Positions 24,284-32,565 of a stretch of 64,000 bases of DNA are shown here, one piece after another (within the stretch, counting starts at the first letter, position 1; each line of letters starts with the position of its first letter). The DNA is from Leptofilum sp965223285 (GTDB taxonomy: Bacteria; Chloroflexota; Anaerolineae; Promineifilales; Promineifilaceae), in assembly GCF_965223285.1 (NCBI RefSeq), contig NZ_OZ244997.1:1240001-1304000 (forward strand), read 5' to 3'. A program made the translations under genes and the position numbers. The notes beneath the pieces are model-generated. The model saw only the letters and a list, made by a program, of their open reading frames with translations, did not search any database and had not been told where the DNA came from.

Positions 24284-27251
24284 ATTCAGCTATCGTTTGG
24301 GCTACGGCCGTTTCCACCCCCAACATCTCCCGCAAAAATTGCCCGGTGTAGCTTTTTTCAATGGCGGCAATTTGCTCCGGCGTGCCCATGCCGATGATTT
24401 GCCCACCGCCGTCGCCGCCTTCCGGGCCGAGGTCGATGATCCAATCGGCCGTTTTTATCACGTCCAAATTATGCTCAATCACAATCACCGTGTTGCCCGC
24501 ATCTACCAGGCGGTGCAGCACGTCTAGCAGCTTTTGCACGTCGGCAAAGTGCAGGCCGGTGGTCGGTTCATCCAAAATGTAGACGGTGCGCCCCGTTGCC
24601 ACGCGGCTCAGTTCTTTAGAGAGCTTAATGCGCTGCGCCTCGCCGCCACTGAGGGTGAGGGCGCTTTGCCCCAGCTTCACGTAATCCAGACCCACGTCGT
24701 GCAGCGTTTGCAGGCTGCGGTGGATTTTGGGATGGTTGGCGAAGAATTCCAAAGCCTCCTGCACGTCCATGTCCAGCACGTCGGCGATGGTTTTGTCTTT
24801 GTAGGTGACGGCCAGCGTTTCCCGGTTGAAGCGTTGGCCGCTGCATTCGCGGCACAGCACCCAGACGTCGGCCAAGAAGTGCATTTCGACCTTGCGACGG
24901 CCGTATCCCGAACAGGCCTCACACCGCCCCCCTTTCACATTAAAGCTAAACCGCCCCGGTTTGTAGCCCCGCGCCTTCGCCTCGTTGGTTTGGGCAAAGA
25001 CCTTGCGAATTTGGTCGAACAGCTTGACGTAGGTGGCCGGGTTAGAGCGCGGCGTGCGGCCAATGGGGTCTTGGGTGATGTTGATCACCTTGTCTAAATG
25101 TTCGATGCCCTTGACGGCGCGGTGGGGGCCTGGGGTGGCCTGGGATTGGTGCAAGGCGCGGGCTAGGGCTGGATGCAGCGTTTCGGCGACCAGGCTGCTT
25201 TTGCCGCTGCCGCTCACGCCCGTCACGCAAACCATCGTGCCCAGCGGGAATTTGGCGGTGACGTTTTGCAGATTGTGCAGCCTGGCTCCCTCTAATTTTA
25301 GAGTGCCGAGTTTGGGATTGCGTCGGGAACGGCCGTTTGGCGCCACAATCATCTCTTTGCCCGACAAATACCGCCCGGTCAGCGACTCTGGATGGTTAGC
25401 AACGGTGTCTGGCGAGCCAGCAACGATAATCTCGCCCCCCTTCACGCCTGCGCCCGGCCCCAAATCAATCAGCCAGTCCGATTCGCGCATCGTTTCTTCA
25501 TCATGCTCCACGACGAGGACAGTGTTGCCCATGTCGCGCAGCTGGTGCAGCGTGTCTAGCAAAGCACGATTGTCGCGGGCGTGCAGCCCAATCGATGGCT
25601 CATCGAGGATGTACAGCACCCCCACCAGCCCGCAGCCAATCTGGCTAGCCAGCCGAATGCGCTGCCCCTCGCCGCCGGACAAGCTGGGCGCAGAGCGATC
25701 CAGCGTCAGGTAATGCAGCCCCACGTTCAGCATAAATTGTAGCCGGTCACGGATTTCTTTGAGGACTTCTTCAGCGATTTCAAATTGTTCTTCGTTTAGT
25801 TGCTGGTGGCTAGTTGCTAGTTGCTGGTGGCCATCTTTACCGTTAACCGAATACTGATTACCGTTTACCGATGACTGATTACTAAGACCAATCACCCACG
25901 CAAACGCCTCATCAATTGCCAATGTGCCCACTTCGGTGAGTGTTTTGCCGCCGACGGTGACGGCGCGGGCTTCGGGGCGCAGGCGGCTGCCTTTGCAGGT
26001 GTCGCAGGGAAGCTGATTCATGAAGCTGGCGTACCAGCGGCGGGTGTATTCGGAGCTGGTTTGGTGGAACAGCCGATTGACGTGGAAGACGATCCCTTTA
26101 AGCGGCCGTTTCGCTTCGCCAGACCACGACGTATCTTCGTTTTCGCTGGAATACTTAAAATGGATAATCTCATCGCCGGAGCCATACAGCATCTTGTGGC
26201 GGAATGATTTGGGTAAATCCTGCCAGGGCGTGTCTAGATCAATGCTGAAATGCTCGGCAATGGCTTTGAGCTGGGCGGTGCGCCACTTGTTTTTCTTCTT
26301 GCGGACGTTGCCATACCAGCGCAGTGCGCCATCCATGATAGAGAGCGTTTCATCCTCAATGATGAGGTCAGGATCTACGCGCATTTGGGTGCCGATGCCG
26401 TTGCAGTCGGGACACATCCCCAGCGGCGAATTAAAGCTGAACAACTGCGGCGACAGTTCGGGGAAGCTAAAGCCGCAGCTGGTGCAGGCGTTGTGTTCAC
26501 TAAGGGTTATTTGCTCGTCAGCCAAGTCAGCGACCAGTAAACCTTCGCTGGCGCGTAAGGTTGTTTCCACTGAATCAACTAATCGCGGCATAAAGCCCTC
26601 ATCGGCCGTTTCTGGCACGATAAGCCGATCAATGATCAGTTCGATGTTGTGTTTGTGCTTTTTGCTCAGTTTGGGCAGCTTGCCTGCCAGATCAACCAGT
26701 TCGCCATCGACCCGGGCACGGACGAAGCCATCTTGCCGGGCCTGCTTGAGGGCATCGGCGTGGGTGCCTTTGCGGTTGCGGGCGATGGGGGCGAGTAGCT
26801 GGAAGCGCGTGCCGGGCGGCAGGGCGGCTAGCTGGTGGGCGATTTGTTGAGGGGTTTGGGGGGTAACGGCCGTTCCACAATCAGGGCAGTGCGGCGTCCC
26901 CACCCGGGCGTATAGCACCCGCAAATAATCCATCACCTCGGTCACTGTGCCCACCGTGGAGCGAGGATTCTTGCTCACCGCTTTTTGCTCAATGGCAATG
27001 GCAGGACTTAGTCCTGTGATGGCATCAATTTTGGGCTTTTCCATGTTGCCCAAAAACTGTCGGGCGTAAGACGAAAGGCTCTCGACGTAGCGCCGCTGCC
27101 CTTCGGCATAAATCGTGTCAAAGGCCAACGACGATTTGCCGCTGCCGCTCACGCCGGTGAGGACAACGAGCTGATTGCGGGGGATAGTGACATCAATATG
27201 CTTCAAATTGTGCTGCTGTGCGCCGCGCACAACGATGTTTTGCGGTTCCAT
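24279..27251 (-). CDS. uvrA: Excinuclease ABC subunit UvrA
   Basis: About 990 residues, slightly longer than usual (about 940-960). Two ABC ATPase modules: Walker A GVSGSGKSS twice, signatures LSGGEGQRIRLA and LSGGEAQRIKL, and Walker B in LDEPSIGLH and LDEPTTGLH. Zinc-binding Cys pairs are present (CTSCG...CPDC and CEAC...CREC). UvrA finds DNA lesions and loads UvrB in nucleotide excision repair. The extra length includes an in-frame tandem repeat insert around residues 454-486. ATG 27251 has GAGG in place; the longer frame to 27332 covers the promoter and LexA box and is not used. Confidence 0.98.
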   Translation of the reverse strand: MEPQNIVVRGAQQHNLKHIDVTIPRNQLVVLTGVSGSGKSSLAFDTIYAEGQRRYVESLSSYARQFLGNMEKPKIDAITGLSPAIAIEQKAVSKNPRSTVGTVTEVMDYLRVLYARVGTPHCPDCGTAVTPQTPQQIAHQLAALPPGTRFQLLAPIARNRKGTHADALKQARQDGFVRARVDGELVDLAGKLPKLSKKHKHNIELIIDRLIVPETADEGFMPRLVDSVETTLRASEGLLVADLADEQITLSEHNACTSCGFSFPELSPQLFSFNSPLGMCPDCNGIGTQMRVDPDLIIEDETLSIMDGALRWYGNVRKKKNKWRTAQLKAIAEHFSIDLDTPWQDLPKSFRHKMLYGSGDEIIHFKYSSENEDTSWSGEAKRPLKGIVFHVNRLFHQTSSEYTRRWYASFMNQLPCDTCKGSRLRPEARAVTVGGKTLTEVGTLAIDEAFAWVIGLSNQSSVNGNQYSVNGKDGHQQLATSHQQLNEEQFEIAEEVLKEIRDRLQFMLNVGLHYLTLDRSAPSLSGGEGQRIRLASQIGCGLVGVLYILDEPSIGLHARDNRALLDTLHQLRDMGNTVLVVEHDEETMRESDWLIDLGPGAGVKGGEIIVAGSPDTVANHPESLTGRYLSGKEMIVAPNGRSRRNPKLGTLKLEGARLHNLQNVTAKFPLGTMVCVTGVSGSGKSSLVAETLHPALARALHQSQATPGPHRAVKGIEHLDKVINITQDPIGRTPRSNPATYVKLFDQIRKVFAQTNEAKARGYKPGRFSFNVKGGRCEACSGYGRRKVEMHFLADVWVLCRECSGQRFNRETLAVTYKDKTIADVLDMDVQEALEFFANHPKIHRSLQTLHDVGLDYVKLGQSALTLSGGEAQRIKLSKELSRVATGRTVYILDEPTTGLHFADVQKLLDVLHRLVDAGNTVIVIEHNLDVIKTADWIIDLGPEGGDGGGQIIGMGTPEQIAAIEKSYTGQFLREMLGVETAVAQTIAES
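25799..25885 (-). repeat. Short tandem repeats inserted in frame in uvrA
   Basis: On the coding strand two 21-base units (AATCAGTCATCGGTAAACGG and a variant) encode NQSSVNG-NQYSVNG, followed by CACCAGCAACTAG-type repeats that encode HQQLATSHQQL. Both kinds look like the intergenic text-like repeats of some genomes. The frame is kept and the insert lies in a loop before the EIAEEVLKEI helix. Confidence 0.7.
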
Positions 27252-27272
27252 AAAACCTCGTGAAGAATTCGT

Positions 27273-27284
27273 GAACATTTGTTC
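27273..27284 (-). promoter_or_regulatory. LexA (SOS) box of uvrA, Gram-positive type
   Basis: On the minus strand GAACAAATGTTC fits GAACRNRYGTTC, the LexA box of Bacillus that was also reported in Dehalococcoides. It lies 22 bases before the uvrA ATG and just after a TACAAT -10 element (27300-27305), where bound LexA would block transcription. Confidence 0.6.
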
Positions 27285-27350
27285 TGTTATTGTGGTGAGA
27301 TTGTAGCATGGTTGGGAAACGGCCGCTACCATTTACACTTTAGGGCAACA

Positions 27351-27373
27351 TTCCTGACATCTTTTGTCAGGAA
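27351..27373. promoter_or_regulatory. Palindrome in the uvrA divergent region
   Basis: TTCCTGAC (27351-27358) and GTCAGGAA (27366-27373) are perfect 8-bp arms around 7 bases. It may be an operator for uvrA or the divergent pair; nothing identifies the protein. Confidence 0.3.
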
Positions 27374-27399
27374 AAAGTATCAGAGAAGTAATTATTTCG

Positions 27400-27472
27400 G
27401 TTTGCGCTACAAACTAGTTGTTGACAAAAACAAAACATGGTTTATACTTGAAATGAGTTTGCAATACAAACT
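27400..27472 (+). promoter_or_regulatory. Promoter flanked by two matching operators
   Basis: TTGACA (27421-27426), a 16-base spacer and TATACT (27443-27448) form a strong promoter. It is flanked by two versions of the same palindrome: GTTTG-CGCTA-CAAAC (27400-27414) and AGTTTG-CAATA-CAAACT (27456-27472), centres 57 bases apart. The winged-helix regulator encoded 600 bases downstream is the obvious candidate ligand. Confidence 0.7.
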
Positions 27473-27501
27473 GATTTTTCTTCAAAATGGAGAGTAGAAT
27501 C

Positions 27502-28122
27502 ATGACCAATGTGACCGATCTAAAACAGATTCAGCGTATAACAAGAAATTTTGAATATTTGCAGGGATTGCGCCAGGTGCCATTCGGTATTTTGTTTTTG
27601 TGCATCGCCGCTTGGCGGGCAGGCTGGTGGCCCTGGATTGATAAATGGCATCCGATTTCTGCTTTTCTGTTGATAGGAATTACCGTTTTTGCTTCATGGC
27701 GAATCGAAAAATATTATGAGCGGTCTTTTGGCAGGGTAAAGAAACTGAAGAGTTCCCGGAGTAAAGAAATTGTCATTGGGTTCCTTGTGGTGGGCGGCAT
27801 CTTTTTGATAGGAAGACTGGAGCAACTGTGGGGCTGGTCAATTAGCGCAACAGGCCTGTTTATTGCTATTTTGTCTTTCACCACCTTTATATTGACCGAT
27901 AGGTTTCGGATACATTTTTTGATGATAGCAATAGTGATGGTGGTGTTAAGTTTATTACCGCTGACAAATTTATTATCCGTTGAGCAGCTTGGTTTTTGGA
28001 GTCCGTTTAGTGCAGCTGGTGTGGCGATTTTTGGGTTGCTTTGGCTCTTTGGTGGCTTGATGGACCATTGGCATCTGGTGCGTGCTTTGGATGGCCGTTC
28101 CTACAAGGATGAGCAACGATGA
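27502..28122 (+). CDS. Membrane protein cotranscribed with a winged-helix regulator
   Basis: A 206-residue membrane protein with about five or six hydrophobic segments (roughly 28-45, 55-70, 92-108, 113-130, 140-158, 170-190). The cytoplasmic part between segments carries EKYYERSFGRVKKLKSSRSK. No enzyme motif. GGAGAG seven bases before ATG 27502 fixes the start, rather than ATG 27487. Its stop overlaps the start of the regulator gene (ATGA at 28119-28122). Small membrane proteins of this kind often sit with their own ArsR/PadR-like repressor; their role is unknown. Confidence 0.75.
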   Translation: MTNVTDLKQIQRITRNFEYLQGLRQVPFGILFLCIAAWRAGWWPWIDKWHPISAFLLIGITVFASWRIEKYYERSFGRVKKLKSSRSKEIVIGFLVVGGIFLIGRLEQLWGWSISATGLFIAILSFTTFILTDRFRIHFLMIAIVMVVLSLLPLTNLLSVEQLGFWSPFSAAGVAIFGLLWLFGGLMDHWHLVRALDGRSYKDEQR

Positions 28123-28442
28123 GCCAAATATTTGAGGAACTGGCAGCGCTAGATAAGTTAATTCATGAACCGGCACGGTTGGCTATTCTGACAGCTTTAT
28201 CGGCCTGCGAAAGTGCTGACTTTCTTTTTCTGGGCCGCCTGACGGGGCTATCAAAGGGCAACTTATCTAGCCATCTTTCCAAGTTGGAAGAGGCAGAATT
28301 AGTGGACATTGTGAAGCAGTTTGTTGGCAAAAAGCCGAATACAGTGGTGTCGTTGACGGAAAACGGCCGTATCGCCATCACGCAACATTGGCAGCAGCTA
28401 GACAATTTGCGAAACGGTGCCCAAGCCTGGGAGCCGGAGTAG
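28119..28442 (+). CDS. Winged-helix transcriptional regulator (HTH_34-type)
   Basis: A 107-residue DNA-binding protein. Helix-turn-helix text: HEPARLAILTALSACESADF, FLGRLTGLSKGNLSSHLSKLEEAELV, then the wing KKPNTVVSLTENGRIAI. This is the small MarR/ArsR-like winged-helix family (winged helix DNA-binding, HTH_34). It is translationally coupled to the membrane protein gene. The two palindromes around the promoter at 27421 make autoregulation likely (inference). Confidence 0.88.
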   Translation: MSQIFEELAALDKLIHEPARLAILTALSACESADFLFLGRLTGLSKGNLSSHLSKLEEAELVDIVKQFVGKKPNTVVSLTENGRIAITQHWQQLDNLRNGAQAWEPE

Positions 28443-28508
28443 ATTTGCTAAAGGAACTTTATCAGCAGATTATCTTGTTTCCTATACAAGAATTTTGCTG
28501 GTGACCGA

Positions 28509-28868
28509 CTAAATCCACTCAGCAACGGCCGTTTTCTCCGAATCAGTTATATTGCCAGTGTTTAGCGTAGTCTTGGGTTCTAGCAGGAGCAGATGCACTT
28601 CTTCTGGCGCGACGGGGCGGTGCTCCACGCCGCGCGGCACGATGATGAACTCCCCGGCTTCCAGCCAGACGTTTCTGTCGCGGAACTGCATTTGCAGACG
28701 GCCGTTCAACACCAAAAACAGCTCATCCTCGTCATCATGGTAATGCCAGACAAACTCGCCTTTCACCTTCACCAATTTCACATATGATTCATTTAGCTCA
28801 CCTACAATGCGCGGATGCCAATGGTCGTTGAACAGCGACAATTTCTGAGCCAGATTTACTTTTTCCAT
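28509..28868 (-). CDS. Cupin-domain protein
   Basis: A 119-residue single-domain cupin. Motif 1 is WHYHDDEDELFLVLNG and motif 2 contains FIIVPRGVEHRP, giving the usual metal ligands (two His and a Glu, plus a later His). Such proteins bind a divalent metal and serve as small oxygenases, isomerases or binding proteins; this one resembles sugar-phosphate-isomerase-like or cupin_2 proteins of unknown role. It diverges from the kinase/hydrolase fusion gene. Confidence 0.88.
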   Translation of the reverse strand: MEKVNLAQKLSLFNDHWHPRIVGELNESYVKLVKVKGEFVWHYHDDEDELFLVLNGRLQMQFRDRNVWLEAGEFIIVPRGVEHRPVAPEEVHLLLLEPKTTLNTGNITDSEKTAVAEWI

Positions 28869-28979
28869 AATTTTTCTTCGTTCCTTTGTATCTATTTTCT
28901 CCCGTCAAGATTTTGACAATTAAATTTTCCTGGTTTATACCTACACTCTTTACTTTCAAGTTTAGCAAGGATTGACAAA

Positions 28980-30254
28980 ATGGCGCAGGAAAAAATTGAG
29001 GCAACGGTTCATCTCTTTTGTGGCTTGCCTACATCGGGTAAGACAGCGTTGGCAAAGGAATTGGAGCAATCCCACAATGCCGTGCGCTTCACGCTGGATG
29101 AATGGATGATTGCCATCACCGACCTGACGATTGACGATGAGGAATACGGGGTGATGATTGCCAAGTTGAAGGAGATGTTTTGGCAAACGGCCGTGGCAAT
29201 CCTGCAACAAGGCGTCGATGTCATTTTGGATTGGAGTCTGTGGAATCCAGAGCGACGCCAAAAGTGGATTAGCCGCGTTAACGAGCTTGGTGCCAATTAC
29301 ACCCTCTACTATCTCAACATCCCGCCAGTCGTCATTCGCCAGCGGATTGAAGCACGAAACAACGATCTGCCGCGTGGCGCACATTGGCTGTCAGTTGACG
29401 ATCTGGATCGTTTCCTGACCATTTATCAACCGCCAACCGCCGAGGAAAACCTGAACGTGGTGGAGATGCACTTGGGGCAAGATGGCCCCATCCAAAACCC
29501 ACATCTTGAAGGCAACACCTTCTTTTGGCCGGGCAACGAGGTTGGAGTGCTGTTGCTGCACGGCCTGACGGCGACTACAGCCGAGGTCCGCTTGCTGGCC
29601 GAGAAGCTCCACGCAAAGGGCTACACCATCTCAGCCCCGCTGTTGCCGGGACACGGCACACAGCCAGAAGATTTGAACGAAACAACCTGGCACGACTGGG
29701 CCTGGTCGGCTGAAAAAGCGTACCAACATCTGGCAACAGTGTGTGACCATGTGTTTGTTGGCGGTGAATCGACCGGGGGTGCATTGGCCTTGCTGCTGGC
29801 GGCAAGGCATGAGGAAATTACTGGTGTTTTATGCTACGCGCCGGCAATTAAGCTGGCTATCCCCATGCATAACATGGTTCGGCTGTATGTGGCTGCTCCG
29901 TTAGTACATTCGTTGCCCAAGGAAAATGTGGGCAGCAATGCCAATTGGCAAGGATACAAAGTTAATCCGCTGCGGGCGGTAATGGAACTGGTGCGTTTGG
30001 GTCGGGAAGTGCGCCGCCAACTGGCGCAAATCAATCAACCCGTGCTGGTGATGCAGGGGCGTAACGACAAAACAGTTGCTGAAGATGTGGGCGAGATTAT
30101 TCTGGAAGGTGTCTTGTCCGAAAAAGCCAAGCAGATTTGGCTAGAACAGTCGGCCCATGTTATTTTGCTGGAAGATGAGCTGGATGATATTACGGCCGTT
30201 ACCCTCGAATTTATGCATCAGGCTCTTTCATCTCAGCGTTTGGCTAAGGAATGA
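28980..30254 (+). CDS. Fusion: AAA_33/zeta-toxin-like P-loop kinase + alpha/beta hydrolase
   Basis: A 424-residue single frame joining two enzymes. Residues about 8-155 form a P-loop kinase domain of the AAA_33 type: Walker A GLPTSGKTALA, an acidic pair in TLDEWM, and RQRIEARNNDLPRGAHWLSVDDL. After a short linker, residues about 170-420 form a carboxylesterase-like alpha/beta hydrolase: LLLHGLTATTAEVR, PLLPGHGTQPEDL, nucleophile Ser in GGESTGGAL, Asp in MQGRNDKTV and His in QSAHVILLE. Each half looks catalytically complete. This combination is unusual. The 3' end overlaps the convergent dienelactone hydrolase gene by 27 bases. Substrates unknown. Confidence 0.85.
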   Translation: MAQEKIEATVHLFCGLPTSGKTALAKELEQSHNAVRFTLDEWMIAITDLTIDDEEYGVMIAKLKEMFWQTAVAILQQGVDVILDWSLWNPERRQKWISRVNELGANYTLYYLNIPPVVIRQRIEARNNDLPRGAHWLSVDDLDRFLTIYQPPTAEENLNVVEMHLGQDGPIQNPHLEGNTFFWPGNEVGVLLLHGLTATTAEVRLLAEKLHAKGYTISAPLLPGHGTQPEDLNETTWHDWAWSAEKAYQHLATVCDHVFVGGESTGGALALLLAARHEEITGVLCYAPAIKLAIPMHNMVRLYVAAPLVHSLPKENVGSNANWQGYKVNPLRAVMELVRLGREVRRQLAQINQPVLVMQGRNDKTVAEDVGEIILEGVLSEKAKQIWLEQSAHVILLEDELDDITAVTLEFMHQALSSQRLAKE

Positions 30255-30887
30255 CAGCGTACGCTCCCAGGCTAGTTCAGCGGCAGCTTTATCGTAGGCA
30301 TCGGGGCGAGACCGCTCAAAGAACCAATGGCCTGTGCCAGGGTAGATGTGAAAGGTGACAGGACGGCCGTTGTCCTTCAACTTTTGCTCAAAATGCTCCC
30401 GATACGCATCATCTTCATAGGGATCATTTTCTGCAAAGTGACCTAGATAGCTGGCTTGTGTCTTGGTTTGCTCCGCCCAACCAAGGCCATAAAAAAGCAC
30501 CACAGAAGCCACTCGCTCAGATTGGTCGTGGGTAATCTGCACGGCAAAGCTGGCTCCCAGCGAGAAGCCAATGACCCCGACCTTGCCGCCGCGACAGGCT
30601 TCGTGCGCCAGCAGTTCATTTAGTGCGGCCTTGACCACCGCTTTGGCGATATCTTCATTCATCGCTTCGCTGTATTTTTCGGCTTCGTTGATCGTGGTGG
30701 CAATACAGCCGTCGTACAGATCAGGTGCCATCGCCACAAAACCAGCTTCTGCCAGACGGTCACAAACGCCTTCAATATCTTTATTGAGACCCCACCAGGG
30801 ATGCAGCACCAGCACACCAGGCGCGGGCTGCTCGTTTGGCAGTGCGAGATAAGCGTTTGCCTCTACGTTTTTGGCTTCTATTTTCAT
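30228..30887 (-). CDS. Dienelactone hydrolase family protein
   Basis: A 219-residue alpha/beta hydrolase of the dienelactone hydrolase family: LVLHPWWGLN, nucleophile in GFSLGASFA (Ser where classic dienelactone hydrolases have Cys), Asp in ENDPYEDD and His in GTGHWFF. It probably hydrolyses an ester or lactone; the natural substrate is not known. GGAG precedes ATG 30887. It is the last gene of the minus-strand operon DinB-DUF4240-AlkC-hydrolase. Confidence 0.87.
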   Translation of the reverse strand: MKIEAKNVEANAYLALPNEQPAPGVLVLHPWWGLNKDIEGVCDRLAEAGFVAMAPDLYDGCIATTINEAEKYSEAMNEDIAKAVVKAALNELLAHEACRGGKVGVIGFSLGASFAVQITHDQSERVASVVLFYGLGWAEQTKTQASYLGHFAENDPYEDDAYREHFEQKLKDNGRPVTFHIYPGTGHWFFERSRPDAYDKAAAELAWERTLSFLSQTLR

Positions 30888-30903
30888 GCTTTCTCCATTC
30901 TTT

Positions 30904-32025
30904 TTATACAACCAACTCAAAGCTGCGTTCGCCGATGATTTGGCCGTTGACCTGAATTTCGACGCGATGGCTGCCGGGATAATACTTACGGGTGGTGATA
31001 GGGCGGATGGGATGACTTTTTTCGACGGAGAGGGATTGGTTGGGGGGCAGGACGGCCGTTTTCAGCTTAAACACTTTGCCACTGGTCTGTCCATTTGCCT
31101 TCACAAAATGAATGACAAAATCAATTGCCAGATTTTGCTCGGAAGCGGCCGTGCTGTGCAGCGTAAAGTTTAGCTGGAGCGCGTCGCCCAGATGCAGCGT
31201 GTTGGGGGCAACGCTGAAATCAATCAGAGTAACCTGGGGCGGGCCGTAGCCCAGCACTGCCAGGGCGTCGGGATCGCCATCTTTTACCAAAGTGCGCAAA
31301 GCACGCTGCACAACCCAGTGGCGTTCGTCCGGGCCATCTTGCCACCAGCGGCGGCAGGTTTCTATTACCAGTTGGGGATGGTCTTTGGCGATGTCGTTGA
31401 GGTGGTTGCTCACCGAGCGACGGACGTATTCGGAGGGATCGTCTTTGAGCTTTTCCAGAAGTGCCAGGGTAGGGCTGGGGTCTTCAATAAATTGGGTTAA
31501 GCGGCCGGCCCAGGGCAGTCGGGGGCGCGTGCCTTCGCTCACCAGGCGGCGCACGTGGGGGTTTTCATCTTCTACCCACTTATTGAGGATGGTGAGCATT
31601 TTGTCTTGATGCTGAATGAGAAACGGCCGTATGGCAAATTCGGCCGTGTGTCTTTTGGTAATCTCGTACATGGCGCGCACGCCTACGTCAAAATCTTCCA
31701 GGCCGTACACCTCAATAAAGTGGGCAATCGGCCAGTAGTGCCAGCCGTCATTAAACATGCCGCCCTCGTCAGTAAGTTCTGCGCCCAATGCCGCTTCCAG
31801 CACCGCCCAGGCGTTGGCAAACCCAGCAGGCAAATGGTCGCGCAATGCCTGAACAAAGACGACGGTGCGGGCCTTCATCTCCAGGCCGTCCAGCTGGGGG
31901 GCAACCTGGTTGACAAAATCAGCGGCGGGGAACTGGGGGTGAACGGCCGTAATCTGGTTTGCCATTTGCCGCGCCAAATCAACGTCAAAATAATCTTTGA
32001 ACAGTTTGTTTTCGTTTTCACTCAT
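30904..32025 (-). CDS. AlkC-like DNA alkylation repair protein with C-terminal Ig domain
   Basis: A 373-residue protein. The first 240 residues are HEAT-like repeats of the AlkC/AlkD type (EDENPHVRRLVSEGTRPRLPW; DDPSEYVRRSVSNHLNDIAKDHP), which wrap DNA and excise N3- and N7-alkylated purines without base flipping. The last 110 residues form an Ig-like domain (TLHLGDALQLNFTLHS), an arrangement known in some AlkC proteins. It is likely cytoplasmic and part of an operon with DinB- and DUF4240-family genes. Confidence 0.88.
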   Translation of the reverse strand: MSENENKLFKDYFDVDLARQMANQITAVHPQFPAADFVNQVAPQLDGLEMKARTVVFVQALRDHLPAGFANAWAVLEAALGAELTDEGGMFNDGWHYWPIAHFIEVYGLEDFDVGVRAMYEITKRHTAEFAIRPFLIQHQDKMLTILNKWVEDENPHVRRLVSEGTRPRLPWAGRLTQFIEDPSPTLALLEKLKDDPSEYVRRSVSNHLNDIAKDHPQLVIETCRRWWQDGPDERHWVVQRALRTLVKDGDPDALAVLGYGPPQVTLIDFSVAPNTLHLGDALQLNFTLHSTAASEQNLAIDFVIHFVKANGQTSGKVFKLKTAVLPPNQSLSVEKSHPIRPITTRKYYPGSHRVEIQVNGQIIGERSFELVV

Positions 32026-32052
32026 GACAATACCCGGTTTTAGTCACTCAAG

Positions 32053-32553
32053 TTAGGTAAACATTGTGTTTAGGTCTGGGTACAACTTCTCTAGTTCTTC
32101 TTCCGTCCATGACTTACCAAGAGGTCTTTGAGGGTAATTGATACTTATCTTGTCATAGGGAAATTCTTGCTCTGTTTTAGCCTTGAAAGCGTTCGCCGCG
32201 ACATAGAGCATGTCCTCATATTCGTAAACGAATTCTTTTGGGTTGACCCACTCCCCAATAGACTCAGGAGCTTTCATAGCGGCTTCCCATCGTTCTTGGC
32301 CATTTGCCATCAGCCACCCTCGGAAATATTCAAAACAATCATCTGAGCAGCCACGATTGATAATGTAAGCAACCGCCCATAAATCGTGGCGATAAGATTC
32401 ACTCATTAAGTCGTTTTGGTGTTGCATAAAAGAAACAATTTCACCAGCGGGTAGCTTTTGGAGCTTCTTAGTTATGACAGGTGCAACATCATAAACCGTG
32501 CTTACATTTTTAAGTGCTTCCTCGATGATCTGCCAGAAAGTTATATGATTCAT
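32053..32553 (-). CDS. DUF4240 domain protein
   Basis: A 166-residue acidic protein with the DUF4240 pattern: ITFWQIIEEALK at the N-terminus, then HDLWAVAYIINRGCSDDCFEYFRGWL and EFVYEYEDMLYVAANAF. No signal or membrane segment. Function unknown. It sits 27 bases before the AlkC-like gene and 12 bases after the DinB-like gene. Confidence 0.85.
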   Translation of the reverse strand: MNHITFWQIIEEALKNVSTVYDVAPVITKKLQKLPAGEIVSFMQHQNDLMSESYRHDLWAVAYIINRGCSDDCFEYFRGWLMANGQERWEAAMKAPESIGEWVNPKEFVYEYEDMLYVAANAFKAKTEQEFPYDKISINYPQRPLGKSWTEEELEKLYPDLNTMFT

Positions 32554-32565
32554 TAACTATCACCT

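Noticed and set aside
24534..26850. Several plus-strand frames of 180-280 codons opposite uvrA
   Set aside because: All lie entirely inside uvrA, lack ribosome binding sites and show no domain.
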